Shown: piece after piece, positions 1 to 8,408 of the stretch
How positions within the stretch are numbered: the first letter of the stretch is position 1
How the letters are laid out: each line of letters begins with the position of its first letter
NCBI RefSeq assembly: GCF_016714285.1
Contig: NZ_JADJNN010000035.1
Span: 62,001 to 126,000 of the forward strand
DNA: 64,000 nt
Source: Nannocystis sp.
GTDB lineage: Bacteria > Myxococcota_A > Polyangia > Nannocystales > Nannocystaceae
Reading direction: 5' to 3'
Notes under the pieces: generated by a model
Told to the model about the DNA's origin: nothing
Databases searched by the model: none
Seen by the model: the letters and a program-made list of their open reading frames with translations, nothing else
Translations under genes and position numbers: made by a program

Positions 1-1177
1 GCCCCGCCGCCGAGCACATCAGCACCGGCAGCAGCGCCCGCTCGACGTCGACCCGCGTCACGCTCTCCCCCGCCTCGGCCAGCGCCCGCGCCACCGACGC
101 GATGAACACCCGCTCACGGAAGCTAAACCGGTTCTGCTGCGCCCCCGCCGTCAGCTCGCCGCGCAGGTTGATCGCCATCAGTCGCCCGACCTCGCCGCGG
201 TCGCGGTAGCGGCCGAGCAAGTGCCCCAGCTTGGTGAGCGCCGCCTCCGGCGTCATGTCGGCCCCGGCGATCACCCCGACCTCCGCCAGCGCCTCGGCCT
301 CGCCCGCCGCGACCCGCCGCTCCTGCGTCACGTTCACGATCACGAGCCCCCGCGCGCTCGCGGCCCGCAGCACCGCCAGCAGCTCCGCCCGGCCCGCCAG
401 CGCCCCCGCGTCGAAGCTCTCCAGCACCGCCCCCGCCAGCGGCGGCTGCAACATCCGCGTCAGCAGCTCCGGCGACAGCCCCGGGAACACCCGGATCGCC
501 GCGACCTCGGGACCCGCCCCCGTGAGCACGCGAAACGGCCGGCTCGGCGGCGCCACGATCCGCTCCCACTCGACCCGGATCTCCGCGCCCACCTGCACGA
601 GCGGGGGAAAGCTCCCCGATTGAAACAGCTCCGCCCCGGCCCCCTCCGCCCGCCGCGTCCGGTTGCCCCGCAGCAGCCGGTCGTTCCAGTACACGCACAC
701 CTCCGGGATCGCGTAGTGCCCCGCGATCGTCAGCGCCCCGAGCAGGTTGCCCTGCGCGTCGCCCCGGGCCTCCGCCAGCGGCACCTGCGAGCCCGTCACG
801 ATCACCGTCTTGCCGAGATTCTCGAGCATGAACGACAGCGCCGACGCCGTGTACGCCAGCGTGTCCGTCGCGTGCAGCACCACAAACGCGTCGTGCGTCG
901 CGTAGCCCGCCTCGATGCTGCGCGCGATCCTCGTCCACACCGCCGCGTCGCTGCCCCCCGCGATCAGCGGCTCGTACTCGACGACGCTGTAATGGATCCT
1001 CCGCCCGTAACGCGACAGCGGGGTCGTCAACGCCGGCATCGTCCGGTCGTGAAATTGCGGCATCGTCGCCAGCAGCTCCGCCAGCAGCCCCGGCGCCGCC
1101 ACCGGCCCCGCCGGGCTGTCCTGCATCCCGAGATTCCCGCCCGTGTAGAGGATGAGGACGCGGTTGGTGTGCTCCAT
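1..1177 (-). CDS. Type I (AnsA-like) L-asparaginase family protein, 3' end cut by window edge
   Basis: The 392 codons present follow the cytoplasmic type I asparaginase fold, which normally hydrolyses asparagine to aspartate and ammonia. Conserved blocks seen include TASALSFMLENLGK, VIVTGSQVPLAE, LRGNRT, GVIAGADMTPEA and LRGELT. Against the E. coli AnsA sequence as I remember it, the N-terminal TGGTIG motif reads TGGNLG, so the nucleophile Thr is Asn. The active-site Lys after NRTT is Arg (NRTRR). The second-site Thr-Asp (HATDTLAY) is intact. The protein runs past LRGELT, where E. coli AnsA ends, by at least 50 residues and leaves the window. The ATG at 1177 begins MEHTNRVLILYTGG. The family is clear; asparaginase activity is doubtful. 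Confidence 0.85.
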   Translation of the reverse strand, partial: MEHTNRVLILYTGGNLGMQDSPAGPVAAPGLLAELLATMPQFHDRTMPALTTPLSRYGRRIHYSVVEYEPLIAGGSDAAVWTRIARSIEAGYATHDAFVVLHATDTLAYTASALSFMLENLGKTVIVTGSQVPLAEARGDAQGNLLGALTIAGHYAIPEVCVYWNDRLLRGNRTRRAEGAGAELFQSGSFPPLVQVGAEIRVEWERIVAPPSRPFRVLTGAGPEVAAIRVFPGLSPELLTRMLQPPLAGAVLESFDAGALAGRAELLAVLRAASARGLVIVNVTQERRVAAGEAEALAEVGVIAGADMTPEAALTKLGHLLGRYRDRGEVGRLMAINLRGELTAGAQQNRFSFRERVFIASVARALAEAGESVTRVDVERALLPVLMCSAAG

Positions 1178-1432
1178 GGCGGGAGTCCACCATAGCGGCG
1201 CCGACGCGCCGCGGTCAACCGCAACGGGTGCAGAAGCGATGCGCCGCTCCGAGCGCGCCCGCGGCCAGCCGGCGAATCGCAAACACCGTCGATTCGTGGC
1301 ACATCGGCCGGGATGCATGCGACATTCATCGCATCTCTGCATTGGGCCCTACATCAGCCATACAAACCCGACTCAGGCCATGCAGGGCCCGGCTTGACGC
1401 GGCGCAAGTCGCCGCGATAGCTTCGGGCGACA

Positions 1433-2512
1433 ATGCGAACCCTCGCTCGCCTGCCCGCCGCGCTGCTCCTCATATCCGCATGCGGCGGCGGTGAGGACGA
1501 CGACACCGGCGCCGCAACCACCGCCAGCGCCTCGCAGGGCAGCATCTCGCTCTCGGGCCCCACCGCACCCGGCACGACCACCACCGCCGCCGACACCACC
1601 GCGACGGGCGAGCTGGTGACCACGGGAGGCCCAACCACCAGCGAGACGAACGGCCCGAAGTTCGACCTCGGCGACGCCACCGGCGGTCCGGACACCGGCG
1701 CCCAGGAGATGTGCCCGTGCGCCCCCAAGCTCGACCTGATCTACCTGCTCTCGGACGACCGCGAGCTGTGGACCTACGCCCCGCTCAGCGACAGCTTCAC
1801 GATGATCGGCCCGCTCGGCTGCCCGACCACCGACGGCACCTTCTCGATGGGCGTCGGCCGCGACGGCAAGGCGTGGATCCAGACCACATACCTCGAAGAC
1901 CAGATCAACCAAACCTACATCGGCGACCTCTTCATCCTCGACGTCAACGACCCGGCCAATTGCACCGACCCCGGGTACACGCCGGGCGCCGGCGGCTGGC
2001 AGCACTTCGGCATGGGCTTCGTATCGAACAGCGCGTCGGACCCCTGCGACAAGCTCTACGCCCAGCACTGGAACGGCATCGCTGGCGGCTTCACCGAGGG
2101 CCCCAATGATGGATTACTCGGTGTGTTCGACCCGGTCGCCCTCCAGGTCAAGACCATCGGCCCGACCGACTACAACGGCGCCGAGCTGACCGGCACCGGC
2201 GACGGCCGCCTGTTCGCGTTCGCCGGGGCGCCGAGCTCCAAGCTGATCGAGTTCGACAAGGCCACCGCGCAGGTGCTGGCGACCACCCCCTTCAATAACT
2301 TCCCCCTGACCAGCGCCTTCGCGTTCGCGTTCTGGGGCGGTGACTTCTACTTCTTCACCGAGGGCAACCTGCCGTACAGCAAGGTCACCAAGCTCGACTA
2401 TGACAACAGCGACGGCGGCGGCAATGCGCTGACGACCGTCAACGCGATGGCGCCGATCCGCATCGTCGGCGCCGGGGTATCGACCTGCGCGCCGGTCCTC
2501 CCGCCGGGCTGA
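1433..2512 (+). CDS. Secreted lipoprotein, unknown function
   Basis: The 359-residue protein starts with a lipoprotein signal peptide (lipobox LISAC near residue 17). A Thr/Ser/Gly-rich linker to about residue 75 follows, then a globular domain beginning CPCAPKLDLIYLL. The body repeats phrases of the type LFILDVND, LGVFDPVALQVKTIGP and LIEFDKATAQVLATTP, which look like blades of a beta-propeller (LVIVD/PQQ-like). I do not recognise a specific family. Two Cys pairs near the start and end of the domain may form disulfides. It is probably anchored in the outer membrane and displayed outside. It is convergent with the cytochrome gene ending at 2604 and has no operon partner. Confidence 0.85.
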   Translation: MRTLARLPAALLLISACGGGEDDDTGAATTASASQGSISLSGPTAPGTTTTAADTTATGELVTTGGPTTSETNGPKFDLGDATGGPDTGAQEMCPCAPKLDLIYLLSDDRELWTYAPLSDSFTMIGPLGCPTTDGTFSMGVGRDGKAWIQTTYLEDQINQTYIGDLFILDVNDPANCTDPGYTPGAGGWQHFGMGFVSNSASDPCDKLYAQHWNGIAGGFTEGPNDGLLGVFDPVALQVKTIGPTDYNGAELTGTGDGRLFAFAGAPSSKLIEFDKATAQVLATTPFNNFPLTSAFAFAFWGGDFYFFTEGNLPYSKVTKLDYDNSDGGGNALTTVNAMAPIRIVGAGVSTCAPVLPPG

Positions 2513-2550
2513 CCTCGATCCGTCGCCACGCCGGGGCCGCAGCCCGAGGC

Positions 2551-2577
2551 CGCCGGGTGTCCCGCGCATGCCCGGCG
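2551..2577. terminator. Weak hairpin between convergent genes
   Basis: Arms CGCCGGG (2551-2557) and CCCGGCG (2571-2577) can pair around a 13-nt loop in the 91-nt gap between the convergent genes ending at 2512 and 2604. There is no T-run on either strand. It could act as a bidirectional terminator, but in DNA this GC-rich such dyads arise easily. Confidence 0.25.
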
Positions 2578-2603
2578 CCCCTGGACCCCGCTCCCGCAAG
2601 GCG

Positions 2604-4454
2604 TCATGGTGCGACCAACTCGGCGGCAGCGACGTGCTCCGCGGTGTGTTCGGCCCCCTCGTAGAGCGCCTCGAAGGCGCGCACCTCCGGGGTCTCGACG
2701 GCGAACAGCTCGGCGGCGAAGCGAGGGGCGAGCGGCTGGTACAGCAGTTCGACGGAGATCGTGTAGGGACCGCCCACGACGGGCGCCGCAACGATGTACC
2801 GGGTGGTGTCCGCCGCGGCCACGAAATCCGCGTCCGCGCCCACGCCGACCGGGCTCGTGCGCGCGGCGTCCGGATGGTCGATGTCCCATCCGGCCGGCAG
2901 CAGCCGGTTGTCCTTCACGAAGCTACGCGCACGCAGCAGGCGAAACGCCGGCAGCCCGCCCTTGTCGGCCATGACCGACTCGTACACCTGTGCGACATCC
3001 TCGCTGGCGATCTGCGGATGGTGCGGCTGGACAGGGCCTCCGACCAGCTCGCTGGCGAGCGGCTGACCCGCGCCGTCGAGCAGTCGTCCCTCGCCGTCGA
3101 CCTCCCCCGAACGGAAGCGCAACGCGTCGCTGCCGTCGCTGACGCGGATGCGCAGCCAGGCGCGCCGGCTCGGGTACCCGCTCGGAAACTTGTGACCCGC
3201 GAGGTTATGCACCGACACGTCGATGTGCAGCGAATCGCCGCTGCGCTTGGCGGTGAGCCCCACGGTCGCGGTGCGCTCGGCCAGCTGCGCGCGCACGCTG
3301 GCGATCACGGCGTCAAAGGCCGCGGCGTCCGCGTTGGGTCGCAGCGCGTCGCTGTGGTCGCGCAGCAGCGCGGGGAGGAGGGTGTTGCCGCCGACGAAGA
3401 TGTGCCGGCCGTAGGGGTCACGCGGGGCGATCGGCGGGAAATCAGCGCCGCGTGGGTTGCGGGCGATACGGGTGGAGATCGGTGCACCGTCAGCATCGCT
3501 GGTCGGCATGTGGCAGGCGCCGCAGGCCGCGGCCTGCGACCCCGGCGTGCCCTCGTCACGGAAATCGGAGTTGCGCCACTCGAGATACGTCGCCTGCTCC
3601 GGGAACAGACCGGGCAGCTTGGTACCATCAGGGTCGAGGGTCTCGGTCTGCAGGGTGTGGCAGCTGCCGCACAGGCCCGCCGAGGTCGTATGCTCGGCCT
3701 TCGTCGGCGTGAAGCCGGTGCGATGCTGCATCGGCATGGTGAACGGGCTCGCGTGCGGCCCGTAGATCTGCCGCAGCGGCTTGACGAGGAAGCCGCCCGT
3801 GTAGCTCGCGTCGGTGCCGAGGCCGTCGGGCTGGATCTGATGGCAGAGCGCGCAGGCGACCCCGTCGATGCCCAGCTTGCCGGCCTTGCTGTCGCCGAGC
3901 AGGTCGGCGCGGGTCGGCGCCGGGAGGCCGGTGAACTCGTTGTGAACCCTGGCCATCGGCGCGTGACAGCCGAGGCAGGTGGCCTCGATCTCGGCCTGCG
4001 CGACCGGGGTCGCGGCGACCTCGGCCGACATCATCGCCCACCAGAAGGGATCGCGGGCCGAGTTGGCCATCGCGGTGGCCCGCCAGAGATCGAAGGGAGC
4101 GATCGGGCGGCTCTTGGCGTCGCGCATGGCCGTCGCGCCTTCGGCGTTGGCATGACATTCGGCGCAGATCGGGGAGGTCGCCAGCTCGTCGGTGTTGAGC
4201 TCGTCCAGGGCGGGCAGGTCGAAGCCGGGAGCCGGTCCATCGCCGCTGCTCCCGCTGTCACCGGTGCCGCTGCCTCCGTCGGTCGGGGTCGAGGGATCGA
4301 CGCCGCTGCTCGGGTCGCCCTGGCTGCCCTGGCTCGCTGTCGTGGTGGTGGCAACGGTGCCAGCAGTGGAGGTCGTTGCGCCGTCCGACGTCGAGTCGCC
4401 GCAGGCCATGGCCAGGAGGAGCCCAGCGGAGATCTTGGATCGCCACAGATACAC
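2604..4454 (-). CDS. Pentahaem c-type cytochrome lipoprotein
   Basis: The 616-residue protein has a short lipoprotein signal (lipobox LAMAC), a Gly/Ser/Thr linker of about 60 residues, and five CxxCH haem-binding motifs: CAECH, CLGCH, CALCH, CGSCH and CGACH. Further His residues could be distal ligands. This resembles the cytochrome c-554/multihaem electron-transfer family. The C-terminal 250 residues lack CxxCH and include VHNLAGHKFPSGYPSRRAW, a phrase typical of these multihaem proteins. The start is a GTG at 4454, because no ATG lies far enough ahead of the lipobox. It probably carries electrons at the outer membrane. The porin gene upstream on the same strand is the obvious candidate partner. 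Redox substrate unknown. Confidence 0.9.
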   Translation of the reverse strand: MYLWRSKISAGLLLAMACGDSTSDGATTSTAGTVATTTTASQGSQGDPSSGVDPSTPTDGGSGTGDSGSSGDGPAPGFDLPALDELNTDELATSPICAECHANAEGATAMRDAKSRPIAPFDLWRATAMANSARDPFWWAMMSAEVAATPVAQAEIEATCLGCHAPMARVHNEFTGLPAPTRADLLGDSKAGKLGIDGVACALCHQIQPDGLGTDASYTGGFLVKPLRQIYGPHASPFTMPMQHRTGFTPTKAEHTTSAGLCGSCHTLQTETLDPDGTKLPGLFPEQATYLEWRNSDFRDEGTPGSQAAACGACHMPTSDADGAPISTRIARNPRGADFPPIAPRDPYGRHIFVGGNTLLPALLRDHSDALRPNADAAAFDAVIASVRAQLAERTATVGLTAKRSGDSLHIDVSVHNLAGHKFPSGYPSRRAWLRIRVSDGSDALRFRSGEVDGEGRLLDGAGQPLASELVGGPVQPHHPQIASEDVAQVYESVMADKGGLPAFRLLRARSFVKDNRLLPAGWDIDHPDAARTSPVGVGADADFVAAADTTRYIVAAPVVGGPYTISVELLYQPLAPRFAAELFAVETPEVRAFEALYEGAEHTAEHVAAAELVAP

Positions 4455-4786
4455 GCGTCACACCATGGGGCCCCGCGCAGGGGCCTCGAAGCGAAGCTTT
4501 TGCGACGTCGTGCACCGCGTCGATCTGTCGCGCACGCCAATCCGGGTCGACCTGCGCCGCTGTCTCGCGTGTCGCACGATGTCGCGACACGCGAAACAGC
4601 GGCGCCACTCGCTGCGAGGGTTCGCGGCTGCCGGTGGAGCCCTGAGGAGGCGCTCGTCCGACAGTGCGGCGGCCTCCATTGCGCCACGCTCGACGTCCGT
4701 CGCCGCGGCACGCTCGAGTCCCAGGCATGACGCGTCGGCGGGCGCTGCTTTCGCAGCCCCTGTCCTGACGTCCCCACGGACCGCCC
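4455..4786. other. 332-nt gap between porin and cytochrome genes
   Basis: I find no convincing gene in this gap. The short frames in it have poor codon usage. It contains the strong 22-bp inverted repeat at 4554-4605 and presumably the promoter and leader of the cytochrome gene that starts at 4454. Confidence 0.6.
4554..4605. repeat. Long near-perfect inverted repeat (22-bp arms, 8-nt loop)
   Basis: The left arm 4554-4575 and right arm 4584-4605 are reverse complements except for one position; the inner half is TCGCGTGTCGC against GCGACACGCGA. It lies about 180 nt beyond the porin stop codon and 100 nt before the cytochrome start, both on the minus strand. It could be a terminator for the porin transcript, although no T-run follows, a regulatory RNA stem, or a mobile palindrome. 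Base pairing is certain; the role is not. Confidence 0.75.
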
Positions 4787-6124
4787 TCACCCCCGCCGCT
4801 TGCCGAAGCGCCGCTCGAAGTACCCGATCACATTAAAAATCAACGAGTGCTGCCCATGCGCCAGCCCCGTCGAGGTGTCGCTGGTCGCGGCCCCGCGGTA
4901 GAAGAAGCCGCTCTGCGAGAACGAATGGTCGTAGCGATATTCGGCCCGCAGCAGCACCGCGTCCCACAGGCGGATATCATTGGTATAGGTCCCCGCGACC
5001 AGCCAGTCGTCGCGGTCGGACTCGTTGAAGATGCGGCCGCCGCGGTCCCAGAAGAACTCCGGGCGGGCCGCCATCCCCCAGCGGTGCTTCTTCCCGAGCA
5101 CGTGCCAGCGCACCGACACCATCCCGTTGGCCCACTGCGTCAGCGGCTGGCCGTCCTTGCGGGTCAGGCGCTCGCGCCCGTAGTCGCCGACGAACGCCAT
5201 GCCCCAGCGATCGCTGTTGTAGACCACCTGGGTGTCCGAGAGCAGCCGCCACGCCGCCGGCTGCAGGTCGGCCTCCTCCGGGCCGGCGTACACGTTCTGC
5301 ACCACCGCCCAGCTCGCGTTCGGCGTGATCACCAGGTTGATGAGCCCGCTCGGCGCCTTGTTGCCGTCGCCCATCGTCCCGTAGCCATTCACGATCCACA
5401 GCCCGAGCCCGACCTTCTTCCCGATCGGCTGGTACACCCGCGCCCCCGTCAAATAGAAGGGCACCGACGAATAGCCCCAGGTGATCGACGAGTGCCAGTT
5501 ATCCTTGGTCCAGAAGCTGCCAAAGTGCGTCGGCGCCAGCATCAGCCCGGCCGCGATCTCGGTCCCCCCGCGCAGCTTCACCCCCGTCCACGCGCGCCCG
5601 ATGTGCTTCCAGGTCTCGACCCCCGCGTAGCGCCCGTCCTTCCCGCCCGCCACCGGCTCCGTGTAATACAGGGCGTCCGCCGCGGCCCCGGCCTGCAGCG
5701 CCAGCTCGAACATCCACGGCGACTTGATCGGGTCGCGGCGGATATATGCCACCAGCAGATTCGGGCTAAACTCCCCGGTCCGCGACGACACCTGGGTCCC
5801 GCGAAAGATGTGATTGTCGGGGCTGTTGCTGTTGACGACATATTGCGTGTCGACAAAGCCCCCGACGGCCCACGGCGCCTCCGGATCCTCCCCCTCCTCC
5901 AGGGCCCCGGGCGCGTCCTCCGGCGCCACCAGGTTGCCGCCCACCTCGGTGACCCCCGCCTGCGGCGCCGGCACGGCGCTCGGCCCCTCCGCCTCCCGCG
6001 TCGCGGGCGACACAGGGGACTGCACGAGCAACACAACGAGCGGATGAATCGCGAGCATCAGGGTCCGGGCGAACGCCAGACATGCTTGTCGCCACCCCAC
6101 CCGCCCTGTCCATTTGTCCGCCAA
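4787..6124 (-). CDS. Putative OmpL-like beta-barrel porin (bbp2 family)
   Basis: The protein has about 445 residues. After a signal segment and an acidic Pro/Glu region (residues 45-80) come alternating beta strands rich in Trp, Tyr and Gly: GGFVDTQYVVNSNSP, LQAGAAADALYYTEP, WHSSITWGYSSVPFYLTGAR, LRAEYRYDHS. The end, IFNVIGYFERRFGKRRG, is barrel-like. This fits the putative beta-barrel porin-2 family that forms outer-membrane channels. The frame can start at TTG 6124, GTG 6100 or ATG 6058; none has a good ribosome site, and the longest form has the best charged n-region. It is divergent from the histidine kinase gene (75-nt gap) and upstream of the multihaem cytochrome. Confidence 0.75.
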   Translation of the reverse strand: MADKWTGRVGWRQACLAFARTLMLAIHPLVVLLVQSPVSPATREAEGPSAVPAPQAGVTEVGGNLVAPEDAPGALEEGEDPEAPWAVGGFVDTQYVVNSNSPDNHIFRGTQVSSRTGEFSPNLLVAYIRRDPIKSPWMFELALQAGAAADALYYTEPVAGGKDGRYAGVETWKHIGRAWTGVKLRGGTEIAAGLMLAPTHFGSFWTKDNWHSSITWGYSSVPFYLTGARVYQPIGKKVGLGLWIVNGYGTMGDGNKAPSGLINLVITPNASWAVVQNVYAGPEEADLQPAAWRLLSDTQVVYNSDRWGMAFVGDYGRERLTRKDGQPLTQWANGMVSVRWHVLGKKHRWGMAARPEFFWDRGGRIFNESDRDDWLVAGTYTNDIRLWDAVLLRAEYRYDHSFSQSGFFYRGAATSDTSTGLAHGQHSLIFNVIGYFERRFGKRRG

Positions 6125-6126
6125 AA

Positions 6127-6137
6127 TCGCTAAGCGA
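6127..6137. promoter_or_regulatory. Dyad TCGCT-A-AGCGA in divergent promoter region
   Basis: An 11-bp perfect dyad sits in the most AT-rich stretch of the 75-nt gap between the divergent porin and histidine kinase genes. A related spaced dyad (AGCGAT-N9-ATCGCT, 7861-7881) lies after the response regulator. It could be a binding site for the NarL-type regulator encoded next door. This is inference from position and symmetry only. Confidence 0.3.
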
Positions 6138-6198
6138 ATTACTTATTTCCCGCCCCGGGCCCTCATGGTATGCACCAGTGCGATCGGTCCGAAGCGCG

Positions 6199-7176
6199 AT
6201 GCGTCTCGACCCCCAGCTGGCGGAGGCCCTGCTCGCCGCCCTCCCCGAGCCCGTCGTCCTGCTCGGCCGCGACGGCCAGCTCCGCGACGCCGTGGTCCCG
6301 CCCGCCGCGCACCCCGGCGCCCTCGCGCACCTCGAGCGCTTCCTCGCCGGCCCGCACGCGCCCGCTGCCCTCCGCCTCCTGCGCGAGCTCGGCGACGACG
6401 ACCGCGTCCACACCCTCGACCTCGGCCCCGGCCCCGAGGACCGCCGCTTCGAGCTGCGCATGTCGCGAAGCCACGGCGACACCGTGCTCGCGCTCATGCA
6501 CGACGTCACCGAGCAGCGCCTGCTCGAGCGCCGCATGCTCGACGAGGTCGCCCGCGCCCAGCAACAGATGGGCAGCGACCTCCACGACGGCGTGTGCCAG
6601 CAGCTCACCGGCCTGCTGCTGCTGGCCCAGGCGCTCGAGGGCGCCGCCAAGCGCGGTGAGCCGATCGCCCTCGCCGACCTCAGCCAATTGCGCGAGCACC
6701 TGGCCGCCGGCGCCGTCGAGGTCCGCCAGGTCTCGCAATCTCTGTACCCCGTGGTGCTCAGCCAGCACGGCCTGGTCGACGCCCTGCGCCAGCTCTGCGA
6801 CTCGGTCAGCGCGCTGCACCGACTCCGTTGCAGCTGCATCACCAGCCTCACCCACCTCTCGCTCGCCGGCGCCGCGATCCAGCTCTATCGCATCGCCCAG
6901 GAGGCCGTCGCCAACGCCGTCCGCCACGCCCGCTGCACCACGATCACCGTCGAGTTCGCCCGCGACGGCGGCGAGCTGGTGCTCAGCATCAGCGACGACG
7001 GCACCGGTCTGCCCGCCTCACCCGCGACCCGCCCGCCCGGCATGGGCCTGCACTCGATGAGCCACCGCGCCGAGGCGATCGGCGCCTTCCTCAGCATCAC
7101 CCCGCGCGAGGGCGGCGGCACCGTGGTCCGCTGCGCCCTCCCCGAAGTCCAAAGCGCCGAGAGCGAACCCGCATGA
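6199..7176 (+). CDS. NarX/DegS-type sensor histidine kinase
   Basis: The 325-residue soluble kinase has an N-terminal PAS-like region (about 1-110), a HisKA_3 dimerisation domain with the phospho-acceptor His near residue 129 in DLHDGVCQQL, and a HATPase domain. That domain shows the N box (AQEAVANAVRHA), the G1 box (SISDDGTGL) and the G2 region (GMGLHSMSHRAEA). There is no transmembrane segment, so it senses an internal signal or a partner protein. The ATG at 6199 was chosen because the reading frame ahead of it has no protein character. Its TGA overlaps the ATG of the response regulator (ATGA), so the two are translationally coupled and form a cognate pair. The signal is unknown. Confidence 0.93.
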   Translation: MRLDPQLAEALLAALPEPVVLLGRDGQLRDAVVPPAAHPGALAHLERFLAGPHAPAALRLLRELGDDDRVHTLDLGPGPEDRRFELRMSRSHGDTVLALMHDVTEQRLLERRMLDEVARAQQQMGSDLHDGVCQQLTGLLLLAQALEGAAKRGEPIALADLSQLREHLAAGAVEVRQVSQSLYPVVLSQHGLVDALRQLCDSVSALHRLRCSCITSLTHLSLAGAAIQLYRIAQEAVANAVRHARCTTITVEFARDGGELVLSISDDGTGLPASPATRPPGMGLHSMSHRAEAIGAFLSITPREGGGTVVRCALPEVQSAESEPA

Positions 7177-7829
7177 AGTCCCAGATCTTCGTCATCGACG
7201 ACCACGCCCTGGTCCGCCTCGGCATGCGCCAGCTGCTCAACGGCGAGCCCGACCTCAACGTCTGCGGCGAGGCCGAGGACCTCCGCGGCGCGCTCGACAA
7301 GCTCGAGCACACGCCCACCGACCTGGTCCTCCTCGACCTCTCCCTGCGCAGCGGCGACGGCCTCGACGCCCTCAAACAGCTCCGCACCCAGCGCCCCGAA
7401 CAGCGGATCTTGGTCCTCACCACCCACGACGAGAAGGTCTACGGCGAGCGCGTCATCCGGGCCGGCGCCGCCGGCTACGTGATGAAGGCCACCCCCGCCG
7501 AGGAGGTCCTGAACGCGATCCGCACCGCGCTGCGCGGCGAGCTCGCCGTCAGCCCCGCGCTCGCGGCCGCGCTCCTCAACACCGTCCTCGGCCAGCGCCC
7601 CGGCACCCGCGCCCCCCTCGACACCCTCAGCGACCGCGAGCTCGAGATCTTCAAGCTCATCGGCCAGGGCCAGAACACCCGCGACATCGCCACCTCCCTC
7701 GGCATCAGCGCCAAGACCGTCGAGACCCACCAGTTCAACCTCCGCACCAAGCTCGGCATCGCCTCCACCCACCAGCTCCGCCACCTCGCCTTCACGTGGC
7801 GCGACAACGACGGCAAACCCAGCCCCTGA
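7173..7829 (+). CDS. NarL/FixJ-type response regulator
   Basis: The 218-residue protein has a receiver domain (acidic pair IDDH, phospho-acceptor Asp55 in LVLLDLSL, Thr of VLTTHDE, Lys of GYVMKA) joined to a LuxR/GerE helix-turn-helix (LSDRELEIFKLIGQG, IATSLGISAKTVETH). It is a DNA-binding transcription regulator phosphorylated by the overlapping upstream kinase. Likely targets include the adjacent divergent porin and the lipoprotein that follows, because related dyads flank this operon. That link is inference. Confidence 0.95.
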   Translation: MKSQIFVIDDHALVRLGMRQLLNGEPDLNVCGEAEDLRGALDKLEHTPTDLVLLDLSLRSGDGLDALKQLRTQRPEQRILVLTTHDEKVYGERVIRAGAAGYVMKATPAEEVLNAIRTALRGELAVSPALAAALLNTVLGQRPGTRAPLDTLSDRELEIFKLIGQGQNTRDIATSLGISAKTVETHQFNLRTKLGIASTHQLRHLAFTWRDNDGKPSP

Positions 7830-7844
7830 CCGGGCACCTGTCCG

Positions 7845-7881
7845 GCTGAGAATAAACCTCAGCGATACTAAGAGAATCGCT
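7845..7881. promoter_or_regulatory. Two adjoining short dyads after the response regulator
   Basis: GCTGAG-N7-CTCAGC (7845-7863) is a small stem 15 nt after the regulator stop codon and could be a weak terminator. It runs into AGCGAT-N9-ATCGCT (7861-7881), which resembles the dyad in the porin/kinase promoter. The stretch is AT-rich for this genome and probably holds the promoter of the lipoprotein at 7967. Confidence 0.3.
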
Positions 7882-7966
7882 TGCCATCCTCCCCGACCTG
7901 GCTAAGACTTTCCCTCAGCCGCGACCCGGGCCCATTCCGGCGCTCCCGCGCGGCCCGGGGGATGCC

Positions 7967-8404
7967 ATGCGAACCAAGCTGCTGCTCTCGACCCTGCTCT
8001 GCGCCTGCCTCACCGCCTGTGCCAGCGCCCCGGCTCCCGTCTCGCGGCCCGCCGCCGCCGAGCTCGCCTGCACCGGGGGCCCCGTCCTGCGCCCCGGCGA
8101 CGTCGCCGCGGTCGAGCCGCTGTGGGCCGCGAACAAGCTGGTCAAGTCGCCGAGCTACCAGCTCGCTGGCGTCATCGTCGAGCTCCACCCCGGCGTCAGC
8201 CGCACCCGCGACGACCTCCAGACCGCGATCAACTGCCGTAGCGCCTGCGCCCTCGCCGGCCAGCCCGACCTGCTCGCCCTCCCTGGCCTGCACGCCAGCC
8301 TGCACCCGAGCTCCGACCACCTCACGATGATCCTCCGCAGCGACGACCCGGCCACCGCCCGCGAGGCGATGCTCCGCGCCGAGACCCTGCTGGCCAGGCG
8401 CTAA
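7967..8404 (+). CDS. Small lipoprotein, unknown function
   Basis: The 145-residue protein has a clear lipoprotein signal (MRTKLLLSTLLCACLTAC, lipobox LTAC). The short mature part (about 127 residues) has no Ser/Thr linker, unlike most lipoproteins here. It contains two further Cys close together (NCRSAC), a likely disulfide, and a His-containing stretch LHPSSDHLTMILRSDDPATAREAM that may form a small alpha/beta fold. I do not recognise the family. It lies 137 nt after the two-component pair on the same strand and is convergent with the next gene by 4 nt. Confidence 0.8.
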   Translation: MRTKLLLSTLLCACLTACASAPAPVSRPAAAELACTGGPVLRPGDVAAVEPLWAANKLVKSPSYQLAGVIVELHPGVSRTRDDLQTAINCRSACALAGQPDLLALPGLHASLHPSSDHLTMILRSDDPATAREAMLRAETLLARR

Positions 8405-8408
8405 AGCC

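Noticed and set aside
2568..4730. Plus-strand frame (720 codons) opposite the cytochrome gene
   Set aside because: The minus strand carries five CxxCH motifs and a lipobox; this frame has neither motifs nor a ribosome site.
7837..7843. Isolated CCTGTCC half-site after the response regulator
   Set aside because: No complementary right half is present, so it cannot be counted as a copy.
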